From: Zanthoxylum bungeanum
Lineage: Eukaryota > Streptophyta > Magnoliopsida > Sapindales > Rutaceae
NCBI GenBank assembly: GCA_019454045.1
Contig: SKCR01007781.1
Coordinates: forward strand, 62,001 to 126,000
Reading direction: 5' to 3'
DNA: 64,000 bases
Shown: one piece after another, positions 35,284 through 48,329 of the stretch
Layout: every line of letters starts with the position of its first letter
Numbering within the stretch: position 1 is the stretch's first letter
The notes under the pieces: generated by a model
What the model saw: only the letters and a program-made list of their open reading frames with translations
The model's database searches: none
Told to the model about the DNA's origin: nothing
Position numbers and translations under genes: made by a program

Positions 35284-36529
35284 CTACTGTAGCTCATGAG
35301 TATAGAAGAATTTAGGTGAGATGTGTTCGGTTCTGCCTCCCTTGATGTACCCTCCTCTAATTTGTGCAATACAGAAAACATTATCTTCATATATTACTGT
35401 AGGAATATTTATGGTAGAGTTTAAGTTATATGTGCTCTTAATGTGATGGATAAGTGAACATAATCATATACATTCTCTGATTTCTTCATGTAGTAAAAGT
35501 ATCTCTGAGTGATTGGAGGATGTAGCAACAAAAGACTGTTTTTTAGATCACCATGAGATTGCTGTGTTATTGTAGGTAAGAATATACCATGTCTGTAAAC
35601 GTGCTTTAGGAGGGTCAGAGAGATATCTTGCATCAGTATAATCAACAAGACCTGGATTTTGTGTTAGCTCATTTGAATAAAACAAACCCAAGTCTTTAGT
35701 CCCATGAAGATAACGAAAGATATGTTTGACGCCATTTCAATTTCTTCGAGTTGGCGCAGAGCTAAATCTTACCAATAAATTAATTGAAAATGCAATATCT
35801 GGTCTGGTGCATTGAGTGAAATATAACAAGGCACCAATTGCACTAATATATGGTACTTCTCGACCAAGTATCTCTTCATTATCTTCTTTGAAATGAAATT
35901 GATGCTTTTTAGGATCGAGAGATCGGACTACCATGAGAGTACTTAATGGATGATCATTATCCATGTTGAAACATTTGAGAATTTTTTCAATATATGTAGA
36001 CTGGTGGATAAATACTCCGCTAGTTTTATGCTCGATCTACAAACCGATATAATATTTCATTTTTCCAAAGTCTTTCATCTCAATTCTCTTTTCAAATATT
36101 CAACAGTTTTTAGAAGCTCTTCAGAAGTCCCAATTAGGTTCATGTCATCAACATATACTATTATAATAGAAAATTCAGATTCAGACTTTCTGATAAATAC
36201 ATATGGACATATATGATCATTTATATATATCTTTCTTTCATAAATTATTCACGTAAACGATTACCACATACGTCCTAATTGTTTCAATCTGTATAGTGAT
36301 CGTTGTAACTTTATTGAACACATTTAACTATTTTTTAATTTATATATTTCATGCATTTTCAATCCTTCGGGGATTTTCATGTATATATCAGTGTCAAGTG
36401 AGCCATAAAGGTATGTTGTCACTACGTCCAAAAGATGCATGTCTAGTCTTTCAGAGACTACCAAACTGATTAAAAATCGAAACGTAATATTATCCATCAC
36501 AGGAGAATACATATCCTCATAGTCAATAC
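35284..36529 (-). pseudogene. Copia C RT (C-part) and RNase H
   Basis: From 36529 leftward: I-D-Y-E-D, Y-S-P-V-M-D, S-E-R-L-D-M-H-L-L-D-V-V-T, L-Y-G-S-L-D-T-D-I-Y-M-K-I-P-E-G, an intact catalytic Y-V-D-D (36155-36144), C-T-R-P-D-I-A-F-S-I-N, and RNase H with E-D-N-V and H-E-L-Q at 35284. Frameshifts and stops occur throughout. The RT N-terminus lies at 56344, on the other side of A1. Confidence 0.85.
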
Positions 36530-38563
36530 TGTTGGACAATTATGACCCATAGCATCACTGTTTGTACAGATCATGGTGTTGTTGTACAAATTAACTATGT
36601 GACAAAGGAAATTGCTTTTTTATCATTTGTAATTAGATTACTAAGATGTATAAATGATGAAAGGTCCTTATGATTCGTTCCGGATTGAGATGATATGAGA
36701 CAGTATCAATCCATGAAGGTTTAATTATTAAATATCCCTAGTCGTAGTATTATCGAGATTGGACATCGATAATGTGGAATAGACTAGTATTACACGTGTG
36801 CGCATTGTGGGAGCATAACAGCATAGTTCACATATATTTGGGTATAGGATACTAATGCAAGTGTAATAGGAGGTTGTGTTTACCGATGGTACGGAATCAG
36901 CTTCTCTCTGGATAGACCCTTCGGAATTCCATTGGTAGTATGACTATGTGTCTATGGAAGTTCGAATCAGGGTAGGTGTATTTGGTCTTAACCTGAGATT
37001 TGCACCGCTAATACTTGCGACAATCAATATACTTTGGTTTTGGTCGCCCAGGGCTTTAACAGGTTCTGTGTATGCCTCTTCTGGGTATATTGAGAATCGT
37101 AGTGTATTGGGTGTGATGTCAAGACGGAAGTATCACTCCAGTCATAGTGGAGATGATGATCACGTAGGATACGGAACTGGTGCTCTTATGTACTGCAGTC
37201 ATCGGGATAATATGACTAGGTCATGATTATCCGATTATATAGACTAGTTACTAGAGATCCGATATGTGCTTCGTACGGGGTAGACACAATTCCAGCCCCA
37301 GGCCTACCACGTGACATCTGATACTGGATCGTAATACGCAATACTATGTATACTACGCCTGATAAAGATTATGTTTTCCTTTAAGAATATTTCTGGAGAA
37401 TTGGGTAGGCACGGTGCTTTGCTAGAAGCCAACCATGTCTTGTAAATCGGTAAAAGCGTAGTACTAGGTACATACGTGTTCGGATAGTCCGACGACCGGA
37501 TTTACTACCAACATATTTGGGGATCTCATGGGTCGCTTCCCGAAGATTCCCTGATGACGTATGACTCGCACTTAATTAATCTGGTATTAATTATAATAGA
37601 GAGAAAATTAATCTGGGATTAATTATGGAGATATTTTATCTAGGATAAAATATTATTTAAAGAGAGAGCAATTAATTTGGAATTAACTGATAAAATAATG
37701 TATTTGATATATTATACGAAATTAGATTTCGACGCGGAATTAAAATTAGATTTTAATTCAGGCGAACAAGTTAATTTAGAATTAATTCGCTGGCGATGTG
37801 AATAGTAATTTTGCTAGGCACAATTATTTAATTAAATTTGATTTAATTACGTCGCAATGGAAAATTCGTTAATTCTGAATTAGTGAACCCAAGCCCATGA
37901 GTGTTTGCGGGCCCACTCGCATTTGAATTCAAGTGCGGCCCACAAGTCACATCACACGTCACATCACTTGTCATTCAAGTGATGGATATCTTGTCACTTT
38001 GAGTGATTGACAACCAGTCACTATTCATGAGTGATGGGTATAGTTGAAAGGCTTTTAAAACTTTGTACCATTTTCTTGAAAAATGAGATTTGGTAAATGG
38101 TTATTTTATTTTTTGAAAATCAAATACCATATACAATTTAAAACTTCTCTCTCTCTCTCTCTCTTCTTCTTCTTCCTTCTTGACCGAAATTCTCTCCCTC
38201 TCAAAGGTTTTGGCTTGGCCGAAACTCATCAAAGGAAAATAGAAATTTTGTGGCAAAATTTCAAGTGTGCTAGCACACATTAGGAGTCATCCAAAGGTGA
38301 TATGGAAACAAACTCTTGAGCATGGAATCATCATTCAAAGCTTGGAGCTTGGAGACCATCCATGGAAGGCTTGACCGAAAATCAAAGGAGCGAAAAATTG
38401 GAGCTTTGCCATGAGCACCTTGGAGGAAAAGCTTGAAGAAATTTTGTTTGTTCCACACATCGCAAAAGCCGATCTTTGTAAGTATGATTCCGCCATACTT
38501 CTTATGAGTATTCACATGATTTTTATGCTTGAATGATCTTGGGACTATAGTAGAAACTCAACA
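36530..38563 (+). repeat. A1 5' LTR
   Basis: 2034 bp. It contains an open frame at 36948-37226 that recurs in other A LTRs, a cluster of nine short inverted repeats (37573-37882), a CT-rich tract (38142-38178) and the palindrome TGTGCTAGCACA (about 38266-38277). The degenerate primer site TGGTATCTTGAGCC follows at 38565. Confidence 0.9.
37573..37882 (+). repeat. A1 LTR array of T-N-G-loop hairpins
   Basis: Nine inverted repeats in 310 bp. The clearest are 37606-37624 (AATTAATC/GATTAATT after the boundary base, loop TGG), 37631-37653 (ATATTTTATC/GATAAAATAT, TAG), 37717-37731 (CGAAAT/ATTTCG, TAG), 37737-37759 (GAATTAAAAT/ATTTTAATTC, TAG), 37771-37785 (TTAATT/AATTAA, TAG) and 37829-37849 (TAATTAAAT/ATTTAATTA, TTG). 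Stems differ; loops are T-N-G. Confidence 0.8.
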
Positions 38564-41220
38564 ATGGTATCTTGAGCCTTGTTTAAGCATGAAATTTGAA
38601 TTAGGGTAAAATTGGGTAAAATTGATTTGAGCATGTTTGGATGAAATTGATTGTTTGAATATGCTTGAATGATGATAACATGGTGTTATGCATGATCAAT
38701 TTGATGAAAATTGAATTGGATGAATTTTCCCCAAAATGCTTGGCTTGGCCGAATGGTATGCTTACCCTAATGTCATGGTGATTTTGTTTTTTGAATCATT
38801 GGATGAGTTTGAAAGACTTGGAAATGTTGATTTATGATTTAATTGGATTGAATTCGGAATCGACATTAATCCAAATTGCCGTGAGTAATAAGCATGGAAA
38901 ATGATTGATTTTTGATTCAATAATATTGGACATGTGTGTATGGTAATTAGCATAATTAATTGTGTAAATTGGTATTTGGAAATGTTAATTTGACTAATTA
39001 ATTATGGCTATACACTTTGATTAATTTAATTTTGAAATTTGGAATTTTGTATTTTAATTAATTGGGCCCAAATTTAGAATTGGGCTTGTAAAGTAGTATT
39101 TGGGCTTAATGGGCTTGATTGGGCAAAGTCTGGTTTGGGTTAATTGGTTAGATCCAATTGGGCCCAAAACCATATCCATAAAGTCCAAATATAACTAAAT
39201 GGACATTTAATTTTAATTGGGCCTAAATTGGTTTCTTGGCAAATAAGGGTGATTCCTTAAATGGGCTTTGGTATTTGGGTTTGACCCATGTTGACCAAAG
39301 TCCATGCCTTATGAAATTAATTAAAAGCCCATTGGACTTTAATTAAATTGACATTGGATGTTAATTGGGCTTTGAGACCCGTAACGATTAGATTTGGAAT
39401 CTAAGACGAAAAGGCACATTAAAAGTGTAATTATTTAATTTAGAATTAAATATAGAATTAGTATTAAATACAAATTAAATTGGATTTAATATTGTAGTTT
39501 AATATAATTCAAGAATTCGTACTTTAAGTACTTATTCTTAAAACGAGTCGGACTTGAGCAAAATCAAATCGTTGTTTGAACATTGGATGGTCATTAATTT
39601 CAGATTAATTAATTGGATTAAATTGATTTATAACATGTTTTGTGTGAATACATGGATGCGATGTATGAATAATGTATATCAGATGGATATTAGATGGGTG
39701 AGGGCAATTTTGGAAATTGTTGTAATAAATTTAGAATTTATTAAATTGGACCTGCGTGTCCAGCCTATTACCTCTTGACTCTTTGTATTTCTCTCTCACC
39801 TATTCCCCTCATGAAATGAGGTTTCTTTAGAAGTGTTATGTAATCGGTAGAAGTAATACTTGTGCTAGCGGGAGAGAAGGAAATGAAGAGATTTTTTTCT
39901 AGGAACAAAATGTGTTAAGTATCCATCTGCATATTATTATTATTTTATTTATACGCGCCTTATTATGTTTTAAGAATGCATATTTAAGGGTGTATGATGA
40001 TGAGACCTTAACAAAGATAATTAATTGGTTGCCAATTACGCGAAAAATCCTCAAAATATATTAAGCGTTTTTTCCTTCCATTGAGTGATTCTTACTCAAG
40101 ATCCAGATTGGCACTGGTTTGTTGGCCAAGTCAAGACCTTTGTCTGTCGCGGATGTGTTTGAATCATGAAGGTTGTGTTCCATATCGGTGTCTTGTCCAA
40201 GTTGTGATTTGTTGGCCAAAGTCAAGATCACTTCTTGTCCATCGACATCGATTACGAAGCTTTCCAAGGTCAATGGGTTCCGCTTAACTGGGATCATTAA
40301 GTTTGTTGTGCCAAAGCCAAGGCTTAGTTGATTCAGAGGAAAAAAGTTAGGGAATATATTGGATATATTGATATATGTTTCGGACTTGGATGTCCACCTA
40401 CTGGATCTAGGAATTGGATGGGATCCAATTGATCTTAGAGATCTACCTAGTTAATTATCATTCAATTTGTTGGCCCAAGTCAAGATTTTGTGTTATTTAA
40501 AGGGATCCTAGCCCACTAGGAAACAAGGTTTCCCGAGTACTCCACAGAGGGTTAGAGGCTCGCCGAAAAATAGTGGGAGTCAATTATTAATTTGCAATAT
40601 TCGTTTAGTTACTTGCCAATACGCGCTCATTTCAATTTTTCGTCATTACTCGAATAAATATTAGTTGGACTAATATCGGTTTTTTAATTAAACAGTTGGA
40701 AGTTTTCAAACTACTCTTCTTATAGTTGATTATATAATTGGATTATAGTAATCAATATATTTGAATTAAACCAAACAAATTATAGTTGATTATATAGTTA
40801 ACTATAGTAATCATTATAGTACCTAAATCGTTAATTTGATAGTTAGAACTATTGAAATCAAGATAAATGAAAAATTAGCGTTTAGAACATAATCATTGGA
40901 GAAAATGTCATTAAAACCGACTTTAATTTTCAGATTGGGAATAAAATCTCAGGATAGTCTGGAGACCGAGAATTTACTTTATTTCATAGAGTGAGGCCTC
41001 GAGCCTAAGCCCGAAGTTGAGCAAATAGTAGAACATGATATTTGGAATCTTCATATGATGATAACTTTAGTGATTAATTCGTTATGCTTGCCACAAAGAC
41101 TCCTTAAATTCTTATTCAGAACTAAGGATTAGATCCTTATAGTATGATAATGAAATGAAGGATCTTCATAGATCTATCCTTAGATCTTAAAAGTACAAAT
41201 TGCAATAGAAAACTCTTGGA
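38564..41220 (+). other. A1 leader
   Basis: 2.65 kb between primer site and zinc-knuckle remnant, with no recognisable sense gag. Hairpins with TAG or TGG loops lie at 39388-39404 (TTAGATT/AATCTAA), 39432-39452 (9-bp arms), 39474-39490, 39723-39743 (9-bp arms) and 40658-40676 (ATATTAGT/ACTAATAT). The 17-mer GTTGGCCAAAGTCAAG recurs near 40118, 40210 and 40469 with small changes. An antisense open frame (40297-40061) is partly shared with A0 and A2. Confidence 0.6.
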
Positions 41221-41580
41221 GTAAATGGCTATACTCAAGGAGACAAAGCCAGAGTTTGCAATAGGGCAAGAAGCGCAAGACGCATCTTACTTCGACATCC
41301 CAGAAGGCCAAGGCTTGGCCAAAGGCTTTTGAGGTGTGGAAAAGGGGCAAAGGAAAAATCATTATAATCTTCTGGGAAGACATAAGACATATCCCAAAAT
41401 ATCTGCCTAAATTGTGGCAACGAGGTCACTGGAAGCATGACTGCCGTATGGACAAGGCCGACATGAAGGAATTGAAGACGGGCAAGGTTCCGACTTCAAA
41501 TATGTTTGTCATCAACATGTTCACTACTAGTATTAAAATTGGATTTTAGATACTGAGTGTGGTACATAAATATGCACTGA
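41221..41580 (+). pseudogene. A1 zinc-knuckle and protease remnant
   Basis: Frame-corrected translation shows a knuckle-like L-W-Q-R-G-H-W-K-H-D-C (about 41410-41440), with the first Cys ligands changed. The protease motif reads W-I-L-D-T-E-C-G-T (about 41547-41573), with Glu replacing the catalytic-loop Gly of D-T-G. Such a protease would not be expected to work. Confidence 0.65.
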
Positions 41581-42005
41581 TGTGCAGTATCTGTTAATGA
41601 GAAGGATACCGACTTCAGTTGAGATCTATCTGCGAATTGAAAATGGGACAATAGTCACTGTTTTAACCGTAGATACCTAAGTCTAGGAACTACCCTTCGG
41701 CTGTGTACTTAAATTAGAAAACTGTTACAGTGTAACTAGTTTGACTAGAACATTATCTTTATATCAGGGTTTGACCCATTGTAGGTATACCTTTATATTC
41801 CAGAACACTAAAGTGTTTTATTTTATAAGATGATATTTAGATAAACACATTAGATGTGAATAACAGTATTTATTTTTGATATAAATAATCTCAAACGTAT
41901 AACATGACAAACAATAGCTCAAACTGAATTAATCAGTTGAGACTTATATTTGGCATTGTTGTCTGGGACCATTAAACAAGACTCGTATATCCACACTTTT
42001 GAAGA

Positions 42006-42480
42006 GTGGATACTAGGACGGATTTGATTCTATTCAATGATTCTATTCAAATGATGTCTACAAATCTAGTTTATTGGGAAAAGTTCCTAAAACACCTTTT
42101 ACTTGGCAAAAGTGCAAGTGCCACCGATCTGTTAGCCCTCGTTCATAGTGACGTAAATGGGCCCATATCTAGCAAGGCTAGAGGTGGATATGAACACTTC
42201 GTAACCTTTACGGATGTGGCATCGCGTTATGGGTATATGTTTCTATTGAAACATGGATCAGAAACTTTTGATGAATTCAAAAGAGTTTCGACACAAAGTA
42301 GACAAACAGACCGGCTAAAGTATTAAAACTGTCACGGTTAGACCATGATGGAAAATACTTAAGCATAAGTTTTTCTCAGATACGTGAAAGAGTATAGTAT
42401 TCTTTCAATAAGGACTCCTCCCGGAACACGTCAGTCAAACGGTGTGTCCTAACGGAGAAACCAAATTTTGTTAGACATGA
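42006..42480 (+). pseudogene. A1 integrase
   Basis: An open stretch of 106 codons contains L-L-A-L-V-H-S-D-V-N-G-P, a V-T-F-T-D-V-A-S-R-Y-G-Y block and K-H-G-S-E-T-F-D-E-F. The first two supply the two Asp of the D-D-E triad. After 42326 the frame breaks repeatedly, but D-H-D-G-K-Y-L-S and the N-G-V-S-E homologue can still be traced to about 42440. Confidence 0.75.
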
Positions 42481-42999
42481 TAAGGTTAATCATGAGTCGC
42501 TCTGAGCTACCATTTCCTTCAAGGGATACGCATCAACAGTGCAAAACTTATTTTGAATAAGGTTCCATAAAATCTATTTGACATACTTCATATTAGATAT
42601 GAACAGGAAAGAAATCGGGTCTCTCATTCCTGAAGATTTGGATATGCTAGGCATATGTGTGGATGATACCAAACTAAAACCCAAATCGGATAAGTGTCTA
42701 ATTTGTGGGTTATCCTAGGGTAACCAAAGTATAGTACTTATACAACTCACAAGAGAACAATGTAATTGTTGCTCGCCATGTGGTTTTCCTAAGAGGAATA
42801 CCTATATGCAGTGGTAAATGAGAGGAAAGTAAAACTCGATGAAAATCAGAGTAATACTATTCCAGGCACCAATTCCTTAACGGAACACAAACAATTCATC
42901 AATGATGTAACTGTACCACAATCTTCAAATACACAAGAACCGCGTTAGTCAGAGAGAGTCAGAAAACAACCTGGGAGGTATGGGTTTCTGATCTCACCT

Positions 43000-44406
43000 C
43001 ATAAAGATGTCAATCTTATTGAGGAATACGAACTGAATACGTATGAGGAAGTGATACAAGGTATCGACTCCCTATTATGGCAAAGTGCCATGAAGTCCGA
43101 AATGGATTCCATGTATACCAACCAAGTTTAGACACTGGTTGTTGTACCGGAAGGCATTGTGCCTATTGGTACTATATAAGTCTTCAAGGAAGACATATAT
43201 GGAAGGCAACATAATAACGTACCAAGCTGGGCTTGTAGTGAAAAGGTATCGTTATCAATATTGTGTCGACTACGACGAAACCTTTTAACATTGCCATTGT
43301 TAAATCCATTTGGATAATGCTTGCTGAAGTTGCATATTTCATTTATGAAATATGGCAGCTGAACGTCAAAATCACTTTCTTTAAAAGGAAACCTTTGAGG
43401 ATGTTTACAACATCCTAAAACGGTTTTGTCATACCAAAACAAGCAAACAAGGTTTACAAGTTAATTCGATCCATTTATGGATTGAAGCAAGCATTGCGTT
43501 CTTGGGATTATCGCTTTGATGTAATCATAATGATATACGATTTAATTCAAAATGAAAATGATTCTTGTGTATATAAGGAGGTTAGTGGGAGCGCACTGAC
43601 AGTGATTGTCCTAAAAATGATGATATGTCATTTCTTGGTATGATATTCCCATAAATTATTGTCCTAAAAGCTTGGCTTTTATGAAAATTCTCCGTAGAAT
43701 TCTTTGGAGAGACAACTTTTATTCTAGGAATAAAGATCTATTGGGATAGATCTAAAAGCTGTTGGCACTCTCCGGAATTCGTACATTGAAATAAATGTAC
43801 GTGACCTGGTGTCTCATATGCTTTGAGCATATGGAGTCACAATCAGGCCAATCCAATGATAGTCACTAGATTGATGTTAAGAATATCCTTTAGTATCTTA
43901 GACGAACTAAGATATTGTCTTATATAATGGAGAAAGAGAACTTGAAGTGACTAGGTTCACTGTTGCAAGTTTCCTAACCGATAAAGATGATTATAAGTCG
44001 TAACAAAGGTACTATATCGTTTGAATAACGGAACAATGAGCTAGAAATCTTCCAAGCAAGATACTGTTACCGAATAAACAACGAAAGCGGAATATTGCTG
44101 CAGCTGAGGCAACAATAGAAGCCTTCTGGATCGATAATAATCCTAATCAGATTATGAGTAGTTCTGTTAGCAGCTGAGCTAGGCTACAGCACAGGCTAAA
44201 GAATTAATGGTCTCATCAACGATCCAAATATAAACTTCAAATATTCATCTGATTCATTCGGATCATACATCGTGGTGATGTGATGATCGAATAAATCACA
44301 TCAGATGATAATCATGCAAATCCGCTTACGAAAGTATTTTCTCAGCAGAAGTTTGAGCGAACCGTACATAGTTCGGGTGTAGGACACTTGAGTGATTGGC
44401 TATAGG
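43000..44406 (+). pseudogene. A1 reverse transcriptase and RNase H
   Basis: A decayed RT begins near 43060 (S-A-M-K-S-E-M-D-S-M) and continues in all three frames. The region expected to hold the YxDD box (about 43590-43640) is partly rearranged. Downstream, RNase H blocks are traceable at nucleotide level to A2. The polypurine tract AAGTGGGAGAT (44409-44419) ends it. Confidence 0.65.
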
Positions 44407-44419
44407 CCAAGTGGGAGAT

Positions 44420-46292
44420 TGTTGGACAATTATGACCCATAGCATCACTGTTTGTACATATCATGGTGTTGTTGTACAAATTAACTATGTGACAAAGGAG
44501 ATTGCTCTCTTATCATTTGTGATTAGATCACCAAGATATATAAATGATAGGAGGTCCTTATGATTTGTTTTTGGATTGAGATGATATGAGACAGTATCAA
44601 TCCATGAATGTTTAATCATTAAATATCCATAGTCGTAGTATTATCGAGATTGGACATCGATAATGTGGAATAGACTAGTATTACACTTGTGCGCTTTGTG
44701 GGAGCATAACGACATAGTTCTCATATATTTGGGTATAGGATACTCATGCAAGTGTAATAGGAGGTTGTGTTTACCGATGCTACGGAAACAGCTTCTCTCT
44801 GGATAGACCCTTCGGAATTCCATTGGTAGTATGACTATGTGTCTATGGAAGTCCGAATCAGGGTAGGTGTATTTGGTCTTAACCTGAGATTTGCACCGCT
44901 AATACTTGCGACAATCAATATACTTTGGTTTTGGTCGCCCAGGGCTTTAACAGGTTCTGTGTATGCCTCTTCTGGGTATATTGAGAATCGTAGTGTATTG
45001 GGTGTGATGTCAATACGGAAGTATCACTCCTGTCAAAGTGGAGATGATGATCACGTAGGATACGAAACTGGTGCTCTTATATACTGCACTCATCGGGATA
45101 ATATGACTAGGTCAGGATTATCCGATTATAGAGACTAGTTACCAGAGATCCGATATGTGTTTCGCACGGGGCAGACACAATTCCAGCCTCAGACCTAGCA
45201 TGTGACATCTGATACTGGATTGTAATACGCAATACTACGTATACTAGGCCTGATAAAGATTATATATTCCTTTAAGAATATTTCTGGAGAATTGGGTAGG
45301 CATGATGCTTTGCTAGAAGCCAACCATGTCTTGTAAATCTGTAAAAGCGTTGTACTAGGTACGTATGTGTTCGGATAGTCTGACGACCGGATTTACTGCC
45401 AACATATCCGGGGATCTCATTGGTCGCTTCCCGAAGATTCACCGATGATGTATGACTCGCACTTATTAATCTGGGATTAATTATAACAGAGAGAAAATTA
45501 ATCTGGGATTAATTATGGAGAGGGTTTTTTCTGGGATAAAATATTATTTAAAGAGAGAGAACGATTAATTTGGAATTAATCGATAAAATAATGTATTCGA
45601 TATATTATACGAAATTAGATTTCGACACAGATTTAAAATTAGATTTTAATTCAGGCGAATGCGTTAATTTTGAATTAATTCGCTGGCGACGTGAATAGTA
45701 ATTTTGCTAGGCACAATTATTTAATTAAATTGATTTAATTACGTCGCAACGGAAAATTTGTTAATTCGGAATTAGAGAACCCGAGCCCGGGAGTGTTTGC
45801 GGGCCCACTCGCATTACGAATTCATGTAAGGCCCATAAGTCACATCACACGTCACATCACTTGTCATTCAAGTGATGGATGTCTTGTCACTTTGAGTGAT
45901 TGACAACCAGTCACTATTCACGAGTGATGGGTATAGTTGAAAGGCTTTTAAAGCCTTGTATCATTTTCTTGGAAATGAGATTTGGTAAATGGTTATTTTT
46001 TTTTTGAAAATCAAATACCATATACAATTTACAACTTCCTCTCTCTCTCTTCTTCCTTCTTGACTCCCTCTCAAAGGTTTTGGCTTGGCTGAAACGCATC
46101 AAAGGGAAATAGAAATTTTGTGGCAAAATTTCAAGTGTGCTAGCACACATTAGGAGTCATCCAAAGGTGATAGGGAAAAAAACCCTTGAGCATGGAATCA
46201 TCATTCAAAGTTTGGAGCTTGGAGACCATCCATGGAGGGCTTGACTGAAAATCAAAGGAGCAAAAAATGTGAGCTTTACCGTGAGCACCTTG
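44420..46292 (+). repeat. A1 3' LTR, first part
   Basis: The proximal 1873 bp of the 3' LTR, starting TGTTGGACAA, up to the A2 insertion after CCTTG (46288-46292). It contains the LTR open frame (44839-45138) and the hairpin cluster (about 45467-45770). Confidence 0.92.
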
Positions 46293-48314
46293 TGTTGGGT
46301 TTCTACGGTCTAACCGAGATCGTTTTAAGCAATGAAACATACATGTGAATACAACAATGAAGTTACAGAATACTTACATTGAGCGGTTGAGTTATGCGTC
46401 GAAGAAAAAAACTCTCCAAGATCCCTTGAAGCTCTCGGCAGTGAGCAGTTTCTGTCCTTCAATTTTTTGGCCATGGATGATCCATCAAGCTCCAAGCTTT
46501 GGTTGATGATTCCAAGCTCACGGGTGCGGTTCCCTATCACCTTCGCAAGACTCCTAAAGTGTGCGAACACTCAGGAAATGTTGCCATAAAATTTCATATT
46601 GCTTCTATATGGCTCACGGTGAAACCAGAAAAATGAAAAAGAAAGAATGCCCTTTGGGCGAGAGAGAGGGAAGAAGAAAGAAGAGAGAATGTGTTGGTTG
46701 TTGGTTGATTTGTGTATCTAATACACTTAATGATTTTCAAAATTCATTTACCAATTTATTTGCTTTCCAAAAGTCAAGCCATTTAAACCAACCACTTCCA
46801 TCAGTCAATCAAGTGACAAATTATCACATCACTCAAAGTGACATGTGATTTGACGCTTGATATGACTAATGATTTGACGCTTGATCTGACTTATGGACCA
46901 CACTTAAATTTGCAATGCGAGTGCGCCCGCAAACACTCCCGGGCTCGGGTTCGTTAATTCCAAATTAACGAATTTTCCGTTGCGATGAAATTAAATCTAA
47001 TTTAATTAAATAACTTTGCCTAGCAAAATTACTATTCACGTCGCTAACGAATTAATTCTAAATTAACTCGTTCGGTCGAATGAATGAATCTAATTTCAAT
47101 TCTACGTCGAGATTCAATTTCGTTTAATATATCGAATATATTAAATTATCGATTAATTCGAAATTAATCGTTTTCTCTCTTTAAATGACATTTTATCCCA
47201 GATAAAATATCTCCGCAATTAATCCTAGATTAATTTTCTCTCTCATCTAATTAATCCCAGATTAATAAAGTGCGAGTCATACGTCATCGGTGAATCTTCG
47301 GGAAGCGACCCATGAGTTCCCCAGATATGTTGGCAGTAAATCCGGTCGTCGGACTATCCGAACACGTACATACCTAGTACTACGTTTTAACCGATTTACA
47401 AGACATGGTTGGCTTCTAGCAAAACACTGTGCCTACCCAATTCTCCAGAAATATCCTTACAGGAATATATGATCTATATCAGGCGTAATATACGTAGTAT
47501 TGCGTATTTTGATCCAGCATCAGATGTCACGTGCAAGGCCTGGGGCTGGAAATGTGTCTGCCCCGTACGAAGCACATATCGAATCTCTAGTAACTAGTCT
47601 CTATAATCGAATAAACATAACCTAGTCATAATATCCCGACAGCAGCAGCATATAAGAGAACGAGTTCCGTATCCTACGTGATCATCATCTCCACTATGAC
47701 TGGAGTGATACTTCCGTCTCGACATCACACCCAATACACTACGATTCTCAATATACCCAGAAGAGGCGTACACAGAACCTGTTAAAGCCATGGACAACCA
47801 AAACCAAAGTACATTGATTGTCACAAGTATTAGCGGTGCAAGTCTCAAGTTAAGACCAAATACACCTACCCTGATTCAGACTTCCATAGACACATAGTCA
47901 TACTACCAATTGAATTCCGATGGGTCTATCCAGAGCGAAGCTATTTTCTGTACCATCGGTAAAACACAACCTCCTTCTACACTTGTCTGAGTATCCTATA
48001 CCCAAATATATGAGAACTATGTCGTTATGCCCTCACAACGCGCACAAGTGTAATACTAGTCTTTTTCACATTATCGATGTCCATTCTTGATAATACTCTG
48101 ACTAGGGATATTTAATGATTAAACCTTCGTGGATTGATACTGTCTCATATCATCTTAATCCAGGAACTAATCATATGGACTTTTCATCATTTATACATCT
48201 TGGTGATCTAATCACAAATGATAAAAGATCAATTTCCTTTGTCACATAGTTAATTTGTACAACAACATCGTGATCTGTACAAATAGTGACGCTATAGGTC
48301 ATAACTGTCCAACA
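46293..48314 (-). repeat. A2 3' LTR
   Basis: 2022 bp, inverted. The polypurine tract complement ATCTCCCACTTGG adjoins it at 48315-48328. Hairpin cluster at about 46950-47270 with plus-strand loops CCA, CTA and CGA, that is T-N-G in sense. Confidence 0.92.
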
Positions 48315-48329
48315 ATCTCCCACTTGGCC

